Origin: CAZCYE01 sp964502775
Lineage (GTDB): Bacteria; Actinomycetota; Acidimicrobiia; IMCC26256; PALSA-555
Assembly (NCBI GenBank): GCA_964502775.1
Contig: CAZCYE010000073.1
Coordinates: 1-8,204, forward strand
DNA: 8,204 nt
Direction of reading: 5' to 3'
Shown piece after piece: positions 5,759 through 8,204 of this stretch. Under the pieces are notes generated by a model. That model saw only the letters and a list, made by a program, of their open reading frames with translations. It ran no database searches and was not told the DNA's origin. The translations under genes and the position numbers were made by a program. Within the stretch, counting starts at the first letter, position 1. Each line of letters begins with the position of its first letter.

Positions 5759-6860
5759 GAGCCGCCTCCTCCACGAGATCGGCCAGGCGCGCCGCCGCGT
5801 CGGGTACGGCCAAGCGCCGACCCGCCGCGCCCATGGCCTCCAGGCCTGCGGGGTCCGCGAGGAGCGCCTCGAGCTCGTCCCCGAGACGGCTCGGGTCGAG
5901 CTCGGCGTCGGGCACCATGACGGCGGCACCGGCCGAGAGCATCGCCGTGGCGTTGTGCCGTTGATGGTCGCTCGTCGCGTTCGGCAGGGGGACGAGGACG
6001 GCCGGCAACCCCACGCTCGCGAGCTCGGCCACGGTCAGGGCCCCCGAGCGGCACACGGCGACGCCCGCACGTGAGTACAGGCCTTCCATCTGGGCCTCGT
6101 AGGGGCGCTGGCGGTACTCGAGCGCATCGACACCCCGGCGACGCGCGGCCAGCCATTCCGAGCATCGCCGGTGATCACGCTCGCCCGTGAGGTGGCACAC
6201 CGCGACATCGCTCCGATCCCTCCAGCGCTCGTACAACCCGAGCGCCGCGTCATTGATCCGGCGCGAGCCGAGACTCCCCCCGAAGACGAGCACCAGCGGT
6301 CGGGTTGGGTCGGGTCGGCGGACCACCGCGGCGATCTCGGGCCGTACCGGGTTCCCGGTGAGCACGGCACCGGCCAAGCGCGTGCCGGGCAGCGCCACCG
6401 CCGCCCGGGCCCCCAGGCGGACCGCCACCCGGTTGACCAGTCCCGGAGCCGCGTTCTGCTCGTGCACCACCGCGGGAATCCTGGACAGCCGGGCCGCCAC
6501 GACACAGGCCAGGGACGCGAACCCGCCCACCCCCACGACGACGGCCGGGGCGAAGCGACGAACCGTGCGCCGCGCGCGCACGAAGGCCCGCGCCAAGCCC
6601 ACGAGCGCGCCCAGGTTCGCCACCAGCGCGCCCGGCCGGAGGCTGCGACGGAGCCCCCGCCCGGGGAGCAGGTCGATCGCGAATCCCGCAGCGGGGACCG
6701 CGCTCGCCTCGAGCCCGCGACGCGCACCCACGAAGCGGATGCTCGAGCGCGCATGGCCCCGGCGCAACAGCTCCTCGGCCACGACGAGCGCCGGCACCAC
6801 GTGTCCGGCCGTGCCGCCGCCGGTCACGAGCGCGAACACCCGATCGGGGGCATCGATCAT
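5751..6860 (-). CDS. murG: Undecaprenyldiphospho-muramoylpentapeptide beta-N-acetylglucosaminyltransferase MurG
   Basis: MurG (family GT28) transfers GlcNAc from UDP-GlcNAc to lipid I to give lipid II at the inner face of the membrane. The 369-residue protein has the three glycine loops: TGGGTAGHVVPAL (13-25), VVGVGGFASLA (108-118) and VFGGSLGSRRIND (192-204). HEQNAAPGLVNR (133-144) and the UDP-GlcNAc-site region RSGALTVAEL (271-280) with PLPNATSDHQRHNA (291-304) are typical. The start is ambiguous: ATG 6860 is chosen for an ordinary short lead-in, leaving a 38-base gap after ftsW; an in-frame GTG at 6902 would form a GTGA overlap with the ftsW stop and add 14 residues. Neither has a strong Shine-Dalgarno sequence. 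The same frame stays open far upstream as a shadow of ftsW. Confidence 0.95.
   Translation of the reverse strand: MIDAPDRVFALVTGGGTAGHVVPALVVAEELLRRGHARSSIRFVGARRGLEASAVPAAGFAIDLLPGRGLRRSLRPGALVANLGALVGLARAFVRARRTVRRFAPAVVVGVGGFASLACVVAARLSRIPAVVHEQNAAPGLVNRVAVRLGARAAVALPGTRLAGAVLTGNPVRPEIAAVVRRPDPTRPLVLVFGGSLGSRRINDAALGLYERWRDRSDVAVCHLTGERDHRRCSEWLAARRRGVDALEYRQRPYEAQMEGLYSRAGVAVCRSGALTVAELASVGLPAVLVPLPNATSDHQRHNATAMLSAGAAVMVPDAELDPSRLGDELEALLADPAGLEAMGAAGRRLAVPDAAARLADLVEEAARG
5765..5772 (-). promoter_or_regulatory. Shine-Dalgarno sequence of murC
   Basis: GGAGGAGG on the minus strand, 6 bases before the GTG at 5758 and inside the last codons of murG. It fixes the murC start despite the long open frame upstream. 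Confidence 0.78.
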
Positions 6861-6898
6861 CGAACCGCTCTGGGCCGCGTGCGTCGGCACGGGTCTGC

Positions 6899-8050
6899 TC
6901 ACCGCGCCTGGCGGGCGATGTTGGCCAGGATCCCGGCGGCGATCATCGTGAACACCAGCGACGATCCCCCGAACGACACGAAGGGCAGCGGGATGCCCGA
7001 CACGGGCAACAGCCCCACGGCGACGCCCATGTTCACGGCCGCCTGCACCACGATCCAGATCGTGAGGCCCGCCGCGACCAGCATCCCGAAGCGGTCGGGG
7101 GCTCGCCGGGCGATCCGCATCCCGAGCACGGCGAAGACCGCGAACAGCCCCAAGACGGAGAAGGTGCCCAGCAGGCCGAGCTCCTCGCCAATGACCGAGA
7201 AGATGAAGTCGGTGTGCGCGTTGGGCAGGAACAGCCACTTGGCGCGCCCGGCCCCGAGGCCGACGCCTTCCACCCCGCCTTCGGCGAGCGCGATGAGCGA
7301 CTGGACGATCTGGTACCCGGTGTTGGAGGCATCGGCCGAGGGATCGAGAAACGCGAACACCCGGGCCCGTCGGTACGGCGCGGCAATGGCCAGGACCCCC
7401 GCCACGGCGATCCCCACACCGGCGAGCCGCACCAGGTAGCTGCTCGCCACCCCACCGGCGACGAGGATCGCACCGACGATGACCGCGAGTAGCACCGCCG
7501 AGTCGAGATCGGGCTGGAGACACAGCAAGGCACCCAGCCCGACCGTGACGCCCAGAATGGGTTTGAGCACCCGCGGCCAGCTCTCGGTGGGATCGATGCG
7601 CCGGCACAGCAGCTCGGCCGCGAACAGCACCACCGCGAGCTTCGCCAGCTCGGTGGGCTGGAAGCGCCAGCTGTCGAAGCCGAGCCATCGACTGGCGCCG
7701 GACACGCGGATGCCGACGCCGGGCACGAGGACCAGGGTCATCAGACCGAACGTGATGAACAGGAGCGGGCGCACCCATTGGCGCCAGCGGCGATAGTCGA
7801 TCCGGAGCGCGAACACGAAGCCCACGATTCCCAGTGCGGTCCACACGAGCTGGCGCCAGAAGAAGTACCAGGCCGATCCGTAGTCGGTGAGCGACACCAC
7901 CGACGACGCCGAGAGCACCATGACCACGCCGACGACGTTGAGCACCATGACCGTGGCGATGAGCAGCACATAGTGCGAGGGGCGGCGCCCGCGGGGCGGG
8001 CGCGACGGGCGCGGCGGGCGAGGCGCGCGGGTCGCGGTGCCGGTGCTCAT
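6899..8050 (-). CDS. ftsW: Septal peptidoglycan glycosyltransferase FtsW (SEDS family)
   Basis: FtsW polymerises lipid II at the septum together with a class B PBP. The 383-residue protein has a Pro/Arg-rich cytoplasmic N-terminus (about 9-24) followed by roughly ten hydrophobic segments. SEDS signatures are present: SGASRWLGF...RFQPTELAKL (118-138), LQPDLDSAVLL (178-188), the extracytoplasmic loop LPNAHTDFIFSVIGEELGLLG (275-295), whose Asp281 matches the Asp held essential in SEDS enzymes, and GIPLPFVSFGGSSL (352-365). Gene position between murD and murG favours FtsW over RodA. The start is ATG 8050, whose ATGA overlaps the murD stop; GAGG lies 4 bases upstream, a short spacing. An in-frame start at 8134 would lie deep in murD and is rejected. 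Confidence 0.96.
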   Translation of the reverse strand: MSTGTATRAPRPPRPSRPPRGRRPSHYVLLIATVMVLNVVGVVMVLSASSVVSLTDYGSAWYFFWRQLVWTALGIVGFVFALRIDYRRWRQWVRPLLFITFGLMTLVLVPGVGIRVSGASRWLGFDSWRFQPTELAKLAVVLFAAELLCRRIDPTESWPRVLKPILGVTVGLGALLCLQPDLDSAVLLAVIVGAILVAGGVASSYLVRLAGVGIAVAGVLAIAAPYRRARVFAFLDPSADASNTGYQIVQSLIALAEGGVEGVGLGAGRAKWLFLPNAHTDFIFSVIGEELGLLGTFSVLGLFAVFAVLGMRIARRAPDRFGMLVAAGLTIWIVVQAAVNMGVAVGLLPVSGIPLPFVSFGGSSLVFTMIAAGILANIARQAR

Positions 8051-8204
8051 CCGACCTCGACCAGATCTCGGACATGGCGGGCGAAGTCGTCGCCCCGGGC
8101 GCCATACGACGGGTACCAGTCGAACGACGCGCACGCCGGCGAGAGCAGCACGGTGTCACCCGGCCGGGCATACGCCGCCCCCGCCTGGACGGCATCCCGC
8201 ATCG
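8047..8204 (-). CDS. murD: UDP-N-acetylmuramoyl-L-alanine--D-glutamate ligase MurD, C-terminal end
   Basis: Only the last 51 codons and the stop are inside the window; the gene enters from the right edge. The segment reads GDTVLLSPACASFDWYPSYG followed by ARGDDFARHVRDLVEVG, which matches the MurD C-terminal domain, where LLSPACASFD and RGDDF are family hallmarks. MurD adds D-Glu to UDP-MurNAc-L-Ala. The TGA at 8049-8047 overlaps the ftsW ATG as ATGA. The window starts two bases into a codon; the ATG at 8202 is an internal Met, not a start. Confidence 0.93.
   Translation of the reverse strand, partial: MRDAVQAGAAYARPGDTVLLSPACASFDWYPSYGARGDDFARHVRDLVEVG

Noticed and set aside
6171..7439. Plus-strand open frame of 422 codons opposite murG and ftsW
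   Set aside because: Antisense shadow; both minus-strand genes carry full family motifs in this span.
5751..8195. An 814-codon minus-strand frame that might be a fusion protein ending in MurG
   Set aside because: The first 445 residues are an Arg-rich shadow of ftsW in another frame; MurG proper begins at 6860 (or 6902).

Overview
The window is one block of division and cell-wall (dcw) genes, all read from the minus strand, in very GC-rich DNA. In the direction of transcription (right to left) the order is murD (3' end only), ftsW, murG, murC, murB, ftsQ, ftsZ, pgeF, and the first 20 codons of a yggS-family gene. An ftsQ-ftsZ-pgeF-yggS series with no ftsA between ftsQ and ftsZ is typical of Actinobacteria. 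The high GC and the presence of murB between murC and ftsQ suggest an actinobacterial lineage outside the mycobacteria and corynebacteria; Acidimicrobiia is my guess, not shown by the sequence.

Right half (8204 to 3405): murD, ftsW, murG, murC, murB and ftsQ are packed tightly. Junctions are 4-base overlaps (ATGA for murD/ftsW and murC/murB, GTGA for murB/ftsQ), an 8-base overlap (murG/murC), and one 38-base gap (ftsW/murG) that an in-frame GTG could also close to a GTGA overlap. MurB, MurD and MurC act in making UDP-MurNAc-pentapeptide, MurG makes lipid II, FtsW polymerises it at the septum, FtsQ is the membrane scaffold of the divisome and FtsZ forms the ring.

Middle (2616 to 2038): 579 bases lie between ftsQ and ftsZ, very unlike the tight packing elsewhere. 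They hold three different direct-repeat arrays (15-bp, 18/6-bp G-rich, 18-bp), all with periods divisible by three, and two hairpins just after ftsQ. The spacer is open in the frame shared by ftsQ and ftsZ, so only the ftsQ TGA separates the two frames. A strong Shine-Dalgarno sequence marks the ordinary ftsZ start at 2037.

Left part (954 to 1): pgeF encodes a complete laccase-domain (YfiH/PgeF) protein with its His-Cys-His site intact, but an extra segment of about 40-50 residues, encoded by a hairpin-bearing repeat, sits in frame within it. A yggS-family gene begins at 60 and runs off the window.

No tRNA, rRNA, CRISPR, transposase or phage gene was seen. The chief unusual features are the repeat-filled ftsQ-ftsZ spacer and the repeat insertion in pgeF; the rest is a normal dcw operon.
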